A stretch of DNA of 64,000 nucleotides. Source: Thalassobacillus pellis. Its GTDB lineage: Bacteria; Bacillota; Bacilli; Bacillales; Halobacillaceae. The notes beneath the pieces were generated by a model. The model saw nothing but the letters and a program-made list of their open reading frames with translations, did no database searches and was not told the DNA's origin. The first letter of the stretch is position 1. Every line of letters begins with the position of its first letter. Where the stretch lies: positions 186,001 through 250,000 of the forward strand of contig NZ_JAFBDO010000004.1 of assembly GCF_016908295.1 (NCBI RefSeq), read 5' to 3'. This document shows, one piece after another, positions 17,557 through 25,740 of this stretch. Both the position numbers and the translations under genes were made by a program.

Positions 17557-18750
17557 ATGTCACGAACAAGTCAAGAGATCATCGACCAGACCCAGGAATT
17601 TGGAGCAAAAAACTATCACCCACTCCCGATTGTTGTCACAAAAGCGGAAGGCGTATGGGTGGAAGACCCTGAAGGTAACCGCTATATGGATATGCTCAGT
17701 GCTTATTCAGCAGTCAACCAGGGGCATCGTCACCCGAAAATCATCGACGCTTTGAAGGAACAAGCGGACCGCGTCACCCTGACGTCCCGTGCTTTTCATA
17801 ACGACCAGCTCGGGCCTTGGTATGAGAAAATCTGTAAGCTGACAAACAAGGAAATGGCTCTTCCGATGAACACAGGGGCTGAAGCAGTGGAAACAGCTAT
17901 CAAAGCGACACGCCGCTGGGCTTATGATGTGAAAGGTGTTCCGGAAAATCAGGCAGAAATCATTGCCTGTACCGGAAACTTTCATGGACGCACCATGACA
18001 GCTGTTTCTTTATCTTCAGAGGAAGAGTATCAGCGCGGCTTTGGCCCATTGCTTCCAGGAATCAAACTTGTTCCTTACGGCGATATCGACGCCTTGAAGG
18101 AAGCTATTACGGAAAATACAGCAGGCTTCCTTATCGAGCCGATCCAGGGTGAAGCCGGTATCGTCATCCCTCCGGAAGGATTCTTAAAAGAAGCATCTGA
18201 ACTATGTAAAGAAAACGATGTCTTATTTATTGCCGATGAAATCCAGGCTGGCCTGGCCCGTACCGGAAAAATGTTCGCATGTGACTGGGAGGATGTCACA
18301 CCAGATATGCTGATTCTCGGTAAAGCATTGGGCGGCGGCGTATTCCCGATTTCCTGTGTTGTTGCAAACCGGGAAGTTCTAGGTGTCTTCAACCCAGGCT
18401 CTCATGGATCAACATTTGGCGGTAACCCACTGGCAAGTGCCGTTTCGGTTGCATCCCTTGATGTTATCGAAGACGAAAAGCTGGCTGATCGCTCCCTCGA
18501 GCTAGGAAACTTGATGATGGGTGAATTACGAAAAATCAATAACCCTGTCATCAAAGAAGTACGAGGAAAAGGTCTGTTCATCGGTGTGGAACTCCACGAA
18601 CCGGCACGCAAATACTGTGAGCAATTGAAAGAAAAGGGACTTCTCTGTAAAGAAACACATGAGAACGTCATCCGTTTCGCTCCTCCGCTCATCATTAACC
18701 GTACCGATCTTGAGTGGGCAATTGACCAAATCAAAGAAGTCCTTTCCTGA
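17557..18750 (+). CDS. rocD: ornithine aminotransferase
   Basis: PLP-dependent ornithine:2-oxo-acid aminotransferase giving glutamate-5-semialdehyde, in cytosolic arginine and ornithine catabolism. Its 397 residues match family length. The cofactor lysine is Lys256 (LGKALGGG), and Asp227 (ADEIQAG) binds the pyridine nitrogen. [12 protein letters not shown] and CTGNFHGRT are the usual aminotransferase class III blocks. The TATAAT at 17517-17522 is the likely -10, and GGAGGG precedes the ATG. It stands alone without rocE or rocF, and no control site could be assigned. Confidence 0.92.
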   Translation: MSRTSQEIIDQTQEFGAKNYHPLPIVVTKAEGVWVEDPEGNRYMDMLSAYSAVNQGHRHPKIIDALKEQADRVTLTSRAFHNDQLGPWYEKICKLTNKEMALPMNTGAEAVETAIKATRRWAYDVKGVPENQAEIIACTGNFHGRTMTAVSLSSEEEYQRGFGPLLPGIKLVPYGDIDALKEAITENTAGFLIEPIQGEAGIVIPPEGFLKEASELCKENDVLFIADEIQAGLARTGKMFACDWEDVTPDMLILGKALGGGVFPISCVVANREVLGVFNPGSHGSTFGGNPLASAVSVASLDVIEDEKLADRSLELGNLMMGELRKINNPVIKEVRGKGLFIGVELHEPARKYCEQLKEKGLLCKETHENVIRFAPPLIINRTDLEWAIDQIKEVLS

Positions 18751-18778
18751 TTCAGACCAGGTAAACATAACAAAGGTA

Positions 18779-18817
18779 AATCCCGCATGGAAATTTTTAT
18801 TTCCACGCGGGATTTTT
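18779..18817 (+). terminator. rocD terminator
   Basis: Near-perfect stem AAATCCCGC(A)TGGAAAT / ATTTCCA(C)GCGGGATTT followed by T residues. Confidence 0.9.
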
Positions 18818-18965
18818 CTGTTCGTGAGCGCTGTGCTGCATGCTATTAATTACTCGTTTTCAGCTGAGAATTTCTATTGAAGCAAAGGTTTTCTAATTTA
18901 TGGTCTTCCATCATTTCGATATTCGTATAAAATAAAGGTAATACATAGCAGGAAGGGATGGCGAG

Positions 18966-19694
18966 ATGAGTCGGATTATACTACTGACGCTGACGTTTCT
19001 TGTACTTGCAGCATGCCCTGACTCTCATGCGGAAAGCTGGGGACTAATCCATTATGATGTCAAGAAAGATTCACTTCAGATACTGTCCATCCTTGATCAG
19101 GCATTTAAGGAAAAACGGCCGCTTCATAAAAATGAAAGAGAAGTATTAGATAAGTTTCAAGATAAATACAAGGCTGGTACCTTCATTGACACCGACGGAG
19201 ATAAATATCGAATGAATGATCTGGAACAAGCTATCATCAATCAGCTCAATATGATGAGGAGGTTTACCGATCCCGATAGGCCATCTCCTGGGAGGGGCAA
19301 CCCCTACAAGCAAGATCGAAAAATAGTCCTATCCTATCTTTCAGCACAGGAAATTCCAGATGAGATTAAGGGACTTTATCCAAATTATGAAATTCATAAC
19401 GGGCTCCACTCCAGCGTAAAAGAAGATTCCCTGGATGTCATTCAAAGTTTAGAACCTTATATGTTTGGAGGAGACAACAATGATATCGCTCCTCATAAAT
19501 TGAAGAGTTTGAATGATTTTATCGTTACTTATAGAAGCGGTAAATTCAAGGCAGGTAGTAAAGTCTATCTATTAAGCGATAAGGGCCACACTATCTACAG
19601 GACATTTTTACTATTAAAGAGGCAGATTGATAATGGCAGTATTTCCGATGAGATGTCAGTAAAACTAAGAGACATCAAGAAACTATTAAATTAA
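18966..19694 (+). CDS. lipoprotein with internal duplication, unknown function
   Basis: A 242-residue protein not recognised as a known family. The N-terminus is a short lipoprotein signal peptide ending LVLAAC (Cys17). The mature part holds two related halves. Residues about 31-76 (KKDSLQILSIL ... KYKAGTF) realign with about 150-195 (KEDSLDVIQSL ... TYRSGKF), each followed by a helical segment. Between them is a Pro/Gly/Arg linker (DRPSPGRGNP). Ribosome-binding site AAGGG precedes the ATG. A strong hairpin (19725-19760) follows, then a small secreted-peptide gene. Confidence 0.7.
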   Translation: MSRIILLTLTFLVLAACPDSHAESWGLIHYDVKKDSLQILSILDQAFKEKRPLHKNEREVLDKFQDKYKAGTFIDTDGDKYRMNDLEQAIINQLNMMRRFTDPDRPSPGRGNPYKQDRKIVLSYLSAQEIPDEIKGLYPNYEIHNGLHSSVKEDSLDVIQSLEPYMFGGDNNDIAPHKLKSLNDFIVTYRSGKFKAGSKVYLLSDKGHTIYRTFLLLKRQIDNGSISDEMSVKLRDIKKLLN

Positions 19695-19724
19695 CACTGA
19701 AGTCATTCAGACGTAAACAGGGCA

Positions 19725-19760
19725 AGCTCTGCCAGCGATTTTAAGAATGCTGGCAGGGCT
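19725..19760 (+). other. strong hairpin between lipoprotein and peptide genes
   Basis: Twelve-bp stem AGCTCTGCCAGC / GCTGGCAGGGCT with one G-U pair. No T-tract follows, so it may be a transcript-end or stabilising structure rather than a canonical terminator. Confidence 0.5.
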
Positions 19761-19801
19761 GGGACTTGTGTTATTCAAAAGATAAAAGGAGGAAAATATG
19801 G

Positions 19802-19978
19802 GTGAAAAAATTCGTTTTTGCAGTGATTTTGTTTAGTCTTGTCAGTGTGGGTGCGGTTGCTACCGCAGAAGCAGCAGGAAACGGTCAATGGGATTATTAC
19901 GGTTCTTACGATCTCCACTACCGTTCCAGCTATGGAAATAGCCTTCATGATGGACACTCGATGAAAATCAAAAACTAG
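19802..19978 (+). CDS. small secreted peptide resembling lactococcin 972
   Basis: A 58-residue preprotein. A signal peptide (1-25, ending AEAA) leaves a mature segment of about 33 residues rich in Tyr, Ser, His and Gly. The pattern GQWDYYGSY ... YRSSYGNSLHDGHSMK resembles the N-terminal half of lactococcin 972-type bacteriocins (GxW, spaced Tyr residues, HxxS). Those peptides are about twice as long, so this may be a truncated relative or a different peptide. The GTG at 19802 is the start: AAAGGAGG lies 9 bases upstream, and the nearer ATG is out of frame. No immunity or export genes are adjacent. Function is inference. Confidence 0.6.
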   Translation: MKKFVFAVILFSLVSVGAVATAEAAGNGQWDYYGSYDLHYRSSYGNSLHDGHSMKIKN

Positions 19979-20171
19979 TATGTAGCCTATTCATGTTATG
20001 TGTCGTTCTTCCAACCATAAAGTTTCATATAAATATACCAGCTGTCGAGAAAGTCCACGCCCCCGGGTTACGGAAAAGATGAAATTCCTCAACGGCAATA
20101 TTCCCATCTCCTAAAAACGCTTTCCTCCAGTTAGAATCAGTTGGTGAAAAGTACAAGTTATTTCTACAAAC

Positions 20172-20204
20172 TAAAAACCGTGCTATCAGCAGCACGGTTT
20201 TTTA
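20172..20204 (-). terminator. terminator of the GDYXXLXY/DUF2157 operon
   Basis: AAAAACCGTGCT / AGCACGGTTTTTT; stem of 7 bp plus A/T arms, suitable in both directions. Confidence 0.85.
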
Positions 20205-20207
20205 AGT

Positions 20208-20714
20208 TTATGATTCATTAATGGCGACAATTTTCTTTTGTCCCCAAGGGGCAACAACTACTTCGACAATCATCCCTCCTTGGTTCTGTTCATACTTCCT
20301 TCCTGTATTTTCTTCTACATAATAACGGTTGATGCCATAGCTGATGCGGTGAAGGCTGCTCGACATATCCGTCCATTGGTGTTTCCCTTTCAGCACTACT
20401 TCCCCTTTACCAGCTTCAAGTTTTTCGGTGGAAGCTTTCTTTACCTCATACACTCCCTCTTCTGCTTCAGCAAGTAGTACGTACACCTTTTCACCATGAG
20501 ATGGCTCTTCCCCACTCCATTTTTCTTCCGTGATCTCTTCGATTTCATAATTCAAAATAACATAGTCCCCGTAGAAAAGATCAGTCGGATCGACAGGGGC
20601 AGTTTTTAAATGAATGGTTTCTCCAAATGTGTCCATCGCATAATAAGAAGCGGACATACCCGCAAGAAACAAAACCTGCAGTGCAACGATTACATAAAAT
20701 GCGATACGTTTCAT
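20208..20714 (-). CDS. GDYXXLXY domain membrane protein
   Basis: A 168-residue protein with one N-terminal membrane helix (about 5-25) and an extracytoplasmic beta-rich domain. The diagnostic motif GDYVILNY is at about 49-56. Family function is unknown, but it typically sits beside a DUF2157 membrane protein, as here. The upstream gene's stop overlaps this start by four bases, indicating translational coupling. It likely acts in a complex with that partner. Confidence 0.85.
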   Translation of the reverse strand: MKRIAFYVIVALQVLFLAGMSASYYAMDTFGETIHLKTAPVDPTDLFYGDYVILNYEIEEITEEKWSGEEPSHGEKVYVLLAEAEEGVYEVKKASTEKLEAGKGEVVLKGKHQWTDMSSSLHRISYGINRYYVEENTGRKYEQNQGGMIVEVVVAPWGQKKIVAINES

Positions 20715-21910
20715 TCCGCCCTCCCCCTTTTCGTAAAGTCACGGCGTTTTTTCTCAAGGAAGAAGCTGAGCGTAAACAATAGCACTCCCCCGAGGAAGAA
20801 AAATAGCGATTTATCCATGAAATCCCAGGCAAGCTGTGTATAGGCAATCACTGTGCTGGAGACAAAACTGATCGTTCCTTTGTTGATCTGGGAGGCGCTC
20901 CCTTGTTGGTACCCGTAAATCAACCAGCCAAGGGAAAACGCGAACAATAATAACAATACAAGTACTGCCCCGCTTTCAACATAGAAAACTGGCAGGAACA
21001 ATAGAAGATTGATCGCAGTATAAAAAGCTTTCCCTTTCCAGCTTACAAGGAGTGCACCTGCCATCAATACGGTCCAAATCAGTGGAAATAAGAAGCCCCC
21101 ATCAATGTTGTCTGTCACAAATTCGTATTCAAGGAAAAACACCTGCCAAACCGCCAGCAGAAACATGCCCGTTACACTGACTTGGATGAAAGGCAATCGG
21201 ATATTCGGCTTTGCAATTAATATTCCTGCTACATATAATCCGAGCAGGTAAACGATCAGCCAATAAAAGACTTGATGCTCTGTAACAGTCAGGATCAACG
21301 CCTGTAAAACGAAGCTGAGTGAAAATAATGTGGCATACAGCCAGTCAGCATGACGATAAACAAAGTAGCCGAATCCAATCAAAAGTAACAATCCGATCAA
21401 GCTGTAAAATTCCATATAGTTAATGGCACTGTAGATTTGCCCTATAGTTGCAATGATAATGGCCAGAGTAAATAACAACCGGTCAGCATAAATGGCGAAT
21501 ACCAGGAAGGCACCCGTTGCCCAGATGAAAAACGGGAACGCACTGAACGACGTATAATTGTACATCTGTCCGGTAAGGAAAATGCCTGATCCGAAAATAA
21601 GCACAGCGATAGTTATCAGGCTTAGCCCGACCGGCCGGGATTTTTTCCGGTAAACGACATCTCCTGTTAAATAAAAAACAATCAAAGCCAGGATGATAAT
21701 CGTCATCCTTCCAATATCAGGAATAGCAGACCAATTGGAAGCGATAAAGCTTAAAAAGCCCAAGCCGATGAAAATAGCCGCAAATGTCAGTAACAGCGGC
21801 CGGTTGCTTCGACCTGGATACAACTCCACCAGTTCTTCCAGCTGGCTTTCATCAATGATCCCTTTTTCTACCCACTTCCTGCCTTCTTTTCTGATGTGAT
21901 CACGATTCAT
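20711..21910 (-). CDS. DUF2157 polytopic membrane protein
   Basis: A 399-residue protein. A short cytoplasmic N-terminal domain (about 1-38, IRKEGRKWVEKGIIDESQL) is characteristic of DUF2157. Twelve or more predicted membrane helices follow, and the C-terminus is basic (EKKRRDFTKRG). Function unknown. It forms a two-gene operon with the GDYXXLXY protein. The start at 21910 has a CAGGGGG site. Confidence 0.8.
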   Translation of the reverse strand: MNRDHIRKEGRKWVEKGIIDESQLEELVELYPGRSNRPLLLTFAAIFIGLGFLSFIASNWSAIPDIGRMTIIILALIVFYLTGDVVYRKKSRPVGLSLITIAVLIFGSGIFLTGQMYNYTSFSAFPFFIWATGAFLVFAIYADRLLFTLAIIIATIGQIYSAINYMEFYSLIGLLLLIGFGYFVYRHADWLYATLFSLSFVLQALILTVTEHQVFYWLIVYLLGLYVAGILIAKPNIRLPFIQVSVTGMFLLAVWQVFFLEYEFVTDNIDGGFLFPLIWTVLMAGALLVSWKGKAFYTAINLLLFLPVFYVESGAVLVLLLLFAFSLGWLIYGYQQGSASQINKGTISFVSSTVIAYTQLAWDFMDKSLFFFLGGVLLFTLSFFLEKKRRDFTKRGRAE

Positions 21911-21935
21911 CTTGGACCCCCTGCCTTTCTTGTAC

Positions 21936-23120
21936 TTAACCTCGTTCTCTCCTTCTTAATGCTTGCTTCTTCCCATAAGTCAATGAACGCCACAACCATT
22001 CCAACGGACCAAACCGGTATGCTTCAAGCCATTTCTTACTGAGTAAAACCTGTAAGCTGAAAAACAGAACGACAATGACCACGCTCCCTAATGGGGACAC
22101 CTGCCCATACAGCCCAAAGCCCACCGAATAAAATAAAAGAAAAGCAAATAGAGACTGGAGGATATAGTTGGATAACGACATCCTGCCGACACTGACAAAC
22201 GGTTGGAACAGTTTCTGCCCTGGAGTAGATTGACTTGCAAGGGTTACTGAAGTCACGTAAAACAAAGCACAGGCACTCCCGCCAACATTATCCTGAAGAA
22301 TTTGGAACCATTCGGGATTACCAAACAAATATGGGCCTGCTTTAAAAACCAAGAAAATAAGAAGCGCAGCACTCCACCATTTAATGAGAACAGACCGGTT
22401 TTGTGTAGGCTTGTGCAGCCATCGTTTCCTTGCGAAGTACATTCCGAGTAAGAAAAGCGGCAGCAGGCTCATGATGAGAAACGGCCAGTTGAATAACGCA
22501 TTGGAATATGTCCAGTCCCTGAAATTTTGCGACCAAATGTCCAGTAATGTTCCATTTCCATAGTTATCCATTGCCTGTTCGATCGCCGCCTGATTTATAT
22601 TTCCCCCAAGGCTATTACGGACTTGGTATAAGGCATAACTGAAAAGGACTTCATAAAACATCAGAATCCCAGCTGCCCATGCAAGAATCGTCCCATCTTT
22701 CCGATTCAAGAATGCTAATAACGCTAGCCCAATAATTCCATATGATAATAAAATATCACCGTGCCAGACTAAAAATGCATGTATGAGACCAAATCCAATT
22801 AATATTAGTAATCTCCTGAAGATAACCTGTTTAAATGCCAATCCTTTTTCACTCAGCCGGTCCTTCATCATCTGGATTCCAAAACCGAATAAAAAGGAAA
22901 ATAACGTATAAAAGCTAGCCTGAAAAAAAATATCAATCACATTCTGTATGAATATATCCAGTTCTGTCGGCCAGTAGACCCTTCCTCCTCCATATAGAAA
23001 ATATGGGGCATGAAAGGCGGGAACATTGACCATGAATATGCCGAATATTGCGAAGCCACGAGAAGCATCAATCCAGTGAAGACGATCAGCTTCTGTCAGC
23101 GGTGTGCCAACATCTTTCAA
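21936..23120 (-). CDS. DUF418 (YeiB-type) membrane protein
   Basis: A 394-residue polytopic membrane protein, about nine to ten helices, of the DUF418/YeiB family; function unknown, transport suspected. The family start LHWIDASRGFAIFGIFMVN and the C-terminal FGPLEWLWRSLTYGKKQ signature are both present. The start is the TTG at 23120, with GGAGGGTGG upstream. Its stop is 26 bases before the DUF2157 gene, so the three genes may share a transcript. Divergent from the gerP operon. Confidence 0.88.
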   Translation of the reverse strand: MKDVGTPLTEADRLHWIDASRGFAIFGIFMVNVPAFHAPYFLYGGGRVYWPTELDIFIQNVIDIFFQASFYTLFSFLFGFGIQMMKDRLSEKGLAFKQVIFRRLLILIGFGLIHAFLVWHGDILLSYGIIGLALLAFLNRKDGTILAWAAGILMFYEVLFSYALYQVRNSLGGNINQAAIEQAMDNYGNGTLLDIWSQNFRDWTYSNALFNWPFLIMSLLPLFLLGMYFARKRWLHKPTQNRSVLIKWWSAALLIFLVFKAGPYLFGNPEWFQILQDNVGGSACALFYVTSVTLASQSTPGQKLFQPFVSVGRMSLSNYILQSLFAFLLFYSVGFGLYGQVSPLGSVVIVVLFFSLQVLLSKKWLEAYRFGPLEWLWRSLTYGKKQALRRRERG

Positions 23121-23210
23121 TTTACCACCCTCCTATACTTCTATTTTACTTGTTATGGCCAGATCGTGGATAGGTTTAAAAAATATATTTTTTGAAAGGG
23201 GGATTTCACC

Positions 23211-23432
23211 ATGCCTGCACAGGTCGGGGCTGTGAAAGTATTATCTATTTCTTCCTCAAGCATTTTCAATATTGGAGACGTATACAACATCATGCCAACA
23301 AGCTCCGCAAAAACTTTTGCAGGGGGCGGCTCGTTCAACTCAGGTGATGGCATCCGAATCGATTTGAATCGTTCAATCACCTATGTAAATGATTCAGATG
23401 ATACCGACCAATCCACTACAGTGGAAGTGTAG
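23211..23432 (+). CDS. gerPA: spore germination protein GerPA
   Basis: First gene of the gerP operon, needed for the spore coat to let germinants reach their inner receptors. A small protein of 73 residues. It has the shared GerPA/GerPF layout: PAxVG start, hydrophobic FNIGD segment, then the Ser/Gly-rich KTFAGGGSFNSGD. GAAAGGGGG precedes the ATG. The GerP proteins are normally made in the mother cell under sigma-K. No clear CATAnnnTA element was found directly upstream. Confidence 0.88.
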   Translation: MPAQVGAVKVLSISSSSIFNIGDVYNIMPTSSAKTFAGGGSFNSGDGIRIDLNRSITYVNDSDDTDQSTTVEV

Positions 23433-23443
23433 GAGGAAAAATT

Positions 23444-23677
23444 ATGGGAATTACTATCCATCAGTCTATTTGTATCAACCTGCTCAAAATCGGGGCGATC
23501 TCTAATTCGTCTGTCCTGCAAATAGGAAGTGCTGGCACTATCCAATCCCGTGCAGAAATGTATAATACTGGAGGCTATACGAAGCCTGCACCTCCTGCAG
23601 AACCATTAGGCCAGGACGCTGTGATTGAATCTGCTCCCGATGATGTGCCACTTGTTCCACTGTCCGGGCCGACGTAA
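23444..23677 (+). CDS. gerPB: spore germination protein GerPB
   Basis: A 77-residue coat-associated protein of the gerP operon. Contains the family blocks INLLKIGAISNSSVLQIGS and the acidic, Pro-rich C-terminus. It lies 11 bases after gerPA, with GGAGGAAAA as ribosome-binding site. Confidence 0.88.
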   Translation: MGITIHQSICINLLKIGAISNSSVLQIGSAGTIQSRAEMYNTGGYTKPAPPAEPLGQDAVIESAPDDVPLVPLSGPT

Positions 23678-23759
23678 ATGGTTTAATTTTGGTCAGGAAT
23701 CACGGAACTGGGCTTTTTGCATAAATTAGTACTAAAGAATGCCTGGAGGAGGGGTGGGA

Positions 23760-24314
23760 ATGAATCATTACGGATCTTGGCAGCAGTATATGGAACAACT
23801 GCTTCTCCAGCTTAATGAGCAGCAAAAGGAAATCAAAGCCTTGTATGAAAAACTCGATAAATTAGAGCAGAACCATTCCGAACAGCCCAGGACAGTCATT
23901 GAAAAAATTGAATATAATTTTGACCAGCTGAAAATTGAAACTCTCGAAGGGACGCTCCATATTGGATTGAGTCCCCAGGAATTGAACGACATGGATGACC
24001 ATTCCTTACTGAAAAACCATTACCAGGTACAAAAGCCTGCGAACCAGAAAATCTTAGAAGAGCTTGACCAGTTTTTACTGAAACAAGGAAGCGGACTTAT
24101 CCGAGACCTCGGAAACGAACAGAGCATCGAGACCACCCGTGAAATGGAGCATAATATCATTCAGGACATCCGTAATCAGCTTCCTGAAAGGATCACCTAT
24201 CATGAAAAAGCCGACCCGCCTCCACAGCCTAACGTCATAATCGAACAGATTAAACAGGAAATCCAGCATTCTATCGCCCAGTTCCTGATACAGCAAAAAG
24301 GAGAAGATATGTAA
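23760..24314 (+). CDS. gerPC: spore germination protein GerPC
   Basis: The largest GerP protein, 184 residues. An N-terminal coiled coil (about 8-40, QLNEQQKEIKALYEKLDKLE) precedes the conserved VIEKIEYNFDQLKIETLEGTL-type region and a helical C-terminus. ATG at 23760 is chosen over 23739 because GGAGGAGGGG then lies just upstream. Its stop overlaps the gerPD start. Confidence 0.85.
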   Translation: MNHYGSWQQYMEQLLLQLNEQQKEIKALYEKLDKLEQNHSEQPRTVIEKIEYNFDQLKIETLEGTLHIGLSPQELNDMDDHSLLKNHYQVQKPANQKILEELDQFLLKQGSGLIRDLGNEQSIETTREMEHNIIQDIRNQLPERITYHEKADPPPQPNVIIEQIKQEIQHSIAQFLIQQKGEDM

Positions 24315-24532
24315 TGTCCTTCATCATTCACAACTGGGGACTTCATGTCGGCAACGTGGAAATTACCGGCATAACGTCCTCTTCTGTTTTTTTAATTGGT
24401 GACAATCGGCAAATCCGTCTTAATTCTTATTTTGATACGCCTCCTGAATCCTTCATAGTTGGAGGGTTTGTCCCACTTTCAGCAGGCGGAGGCGCGGGGG
24501 ATGCCGCCCGTGGAGGTGCCAAGGATGATTAA
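24314..24532 (+). CDS. gerPD: spore germination protein GerPD
   Basis: A 72-residue GerP protein, starting within the gerPC stop codon. It contains the repeated GerP signature (VGNVEITGITSSSVFLIGD) shared with GerPA, B and E. The Gly/Ala-rich tail is slightly longer than in B. subtilis. Confidence 0.85.
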   Translation: MSFIIHNWGLHVGNVEITGITSSSVFLIGDNRQIRLNSYFDTPPESFIVGGFVPLSAGGGAGDAARGGAKDD

Positions 24533-24890
24533 CCGCCTGGTCAAGGTTAATAACATTGATTTATATGACCTTGTTTTCAGTTCTACATTTGTAATCGGAG
24601 ACTCCCAACAGGCACGCCCATTTTCACGGGTCATAGCTGTTCAGAAGGAAGGCGCTTTTTATAAAGAGAACATGGTCAAATTTGAGCAATTTCCAATTTT
24701 CGACCTCCAGCTGCAAGAGACGCTTCCAGAGGCACAGATTGATGACAGACATTATCACCGAAATACAACTATTCATGTGGATTCCGTGCGTATCATCGGG
24801 ATTTCCACTTCATCCATGCTCCAGGTCGGGAGTCTTGAATACCTGGATGCTGAATCCAGAGTCAAGCATATCCGTATCTTAAGAGACTGA
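24525..24890 (+). CDS. gerPE: spore germination protein GerPE
   Basis: A 121-residue GerP protein. The ATG at 24525 overlaps gerPD by 8 bases and gives MINRLVKVNNIDLYD, the family start; GGAGG lies inside gerPD upstream. Two GerP-type signatures are visible, one at each end (SSTFVIGD and SSMLQVGS). Confidence 0.85.
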   Translation: MINRLVKVNNIDLYDLVFSSTFVIGDSQQARPFSRVIAVQKEGAFYKENMVKFEQFPIFDLQLQETLPEAQIDDRHYHRNTTIHVDSVRIIGISTSSMLQVGSLEYLDAESRVKHIRILRD

Positions 24891-24921
24891 ATGTGCCAAT
24901 GACTCAGGGTTATTAAAACGA

Positions 24922-24948
24922 ACTTGCCAAAGCGTTTTGCATACTATA
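24922..24948 (+). promoter_or_regulatory. possible sigma-K promoter for gerPF
   Basis: AC (24922-24923), 16 bases, then CATACTATA (24940-24948), an exact CATAnnnTA -10. It lies in the 89-base gap before gerPF, the only wide gap in the operon. Confidence 0.5.
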
Positions 24949-24979
24949 TAGGAAAGCCCATTCTAGAAGGAGGGGTAAG

Positions 24980-25198
24980 ATGCCATCTATTGTAGGCCCC
25001 ATAAAAATCAACAGTGTTGGCGGTGGGGTTATTAATTTTGGAGATGCCTTTTACTTGGCTCCGAAAAGTACTTCCAAAACAAACGCCGGCTCCGGCTCCA
25101 TAAACACTGGAGACTTTATCAATACGAATAACGGCTTCAGCACCACCAATCCATTCGATCCGGATGTGAATGACCAAAATGTGGTGGGAAATGCCTAG
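24980..25198 (+). CDS. gerPF: spore germination protein GerPF
   Basis: A 72-residue protein with the GerPF signature (PSIVGPIKIN, NFGDAFYLAPKS, DPDVNDQ near the end). Site GAAGGAGGGG. Separated from gerPE by 89 bases with a possible promoter of its own. Confidence 0.9.
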   Translation: MPSIVGPIKINSVGGGVINFGDAFYLAPKSTSKTNAGSGSINTGDFINTNNGFSTTNPFDPDVNDQNVVGNA

Positions 25199-25213
25199 GA
25201 AATACAAAAACGC

Positions 25214-25359
25214 AGGCGCAACAGCTGGATGAGACAAATGCTGAAGCGCCTTGTCCACCCCCGACCAGCTTAAGTCAAGCCTTGCAGTGACGGTCTTTGT
25301 CACAGAGAGGAATGGCTTAAGACCTCGAAGGGGTAGGCGCAACAGCTGGATGAGACAAA
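25214..25359. repeat. repeat family 3, copy 1, flanked by 25-base direct repeats
   Basis: Core 25245-25340 matches 59788-59882: CACCCCCGACCAGCTTAAGTCAAGCC at one end, GACTTAAGACCTCGA-type sequence at the other, and GTGAC / GTCAC arms in between. The flanking direct repeats at 25214-25238 and 25335-25359 both read AGGCGCAACAGCTGGATGAG plus ACAAA. Confidence 0.8.
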
Positions 25360-25386
25360 AACGCAGTCTTTCCTCACGCACGTAAA

Positions 25387-25431
25387 AAAGTGTCCGCATG
25401 GCTGGTCAAGGCCATGACGGACACTTTTTGA
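25387..25431. terminator. bidirectional terminator, gerP / HNH gene
   Basis: Stem GTGTCCG...GCCATGACGGACAC with A-run before and T-run after, between convergent genes. Confidence 0.85.
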
Positions 25432-25722
25432 TTATCTCTTCCTACGATTAGACTTTCTGGTTAAAATTCGCTTCCTGGGATCCTGTTTTCTCACCCAGCG
25501 AAGATACCGTTCCACATCAGGATGGTCAGCAATCCGTTCTACGGTATGGTAAAATCTTGCCAGTTCATCATTATGAAACAATGCATGAATCTGTCTGTGA
25601 CAGGCCCCGCATAGCTGGACAGTAGGACCCATCGTTCCGTCATACTGTTTCGGGATTAAGTGATGGATACTGGTTTTAACTGGAGAACGACCACATAGTC
25701 CGCAAGTTTCCTTACTGATAAT
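25432..25722 (-). CDS. yisB: HNH endonuclease domain protein with ATT start
   Basis: A predicted HNH protein of about 96 residues. It shows the full motif set: CGLC near the N-terminus, IHHLIPK, then CGACHRQIH, and an Arg/Lys-rich tail. Zinc-binding CxxC pairs and the His-His pair are all present. No ATG, GTG, TTG or CTG exists in frame before these motifs. The only well-placed start is ATT at 25722, five bases after AAGGAGG, with ATC next to it. The first ATG (25632) would delete half the motif, so ATT is preferred; this is inference. It follows addA by 18 bases, as yisB lies near addAB in B. subtilis, and is probably cotranscribed. Confidence 0.7.
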   Translation of the reverse strand: MISKETCGLCGRSPVKTSIHHLIPKQYDGTMGPTVQLCGACHRQIHALFHNDELARFYHTVERIADHPDVERYLRWVRKQDPRKRILTRKSNRRKR

Positions 25723-25740
25723 GTCCCCCTCCTTATGCGG

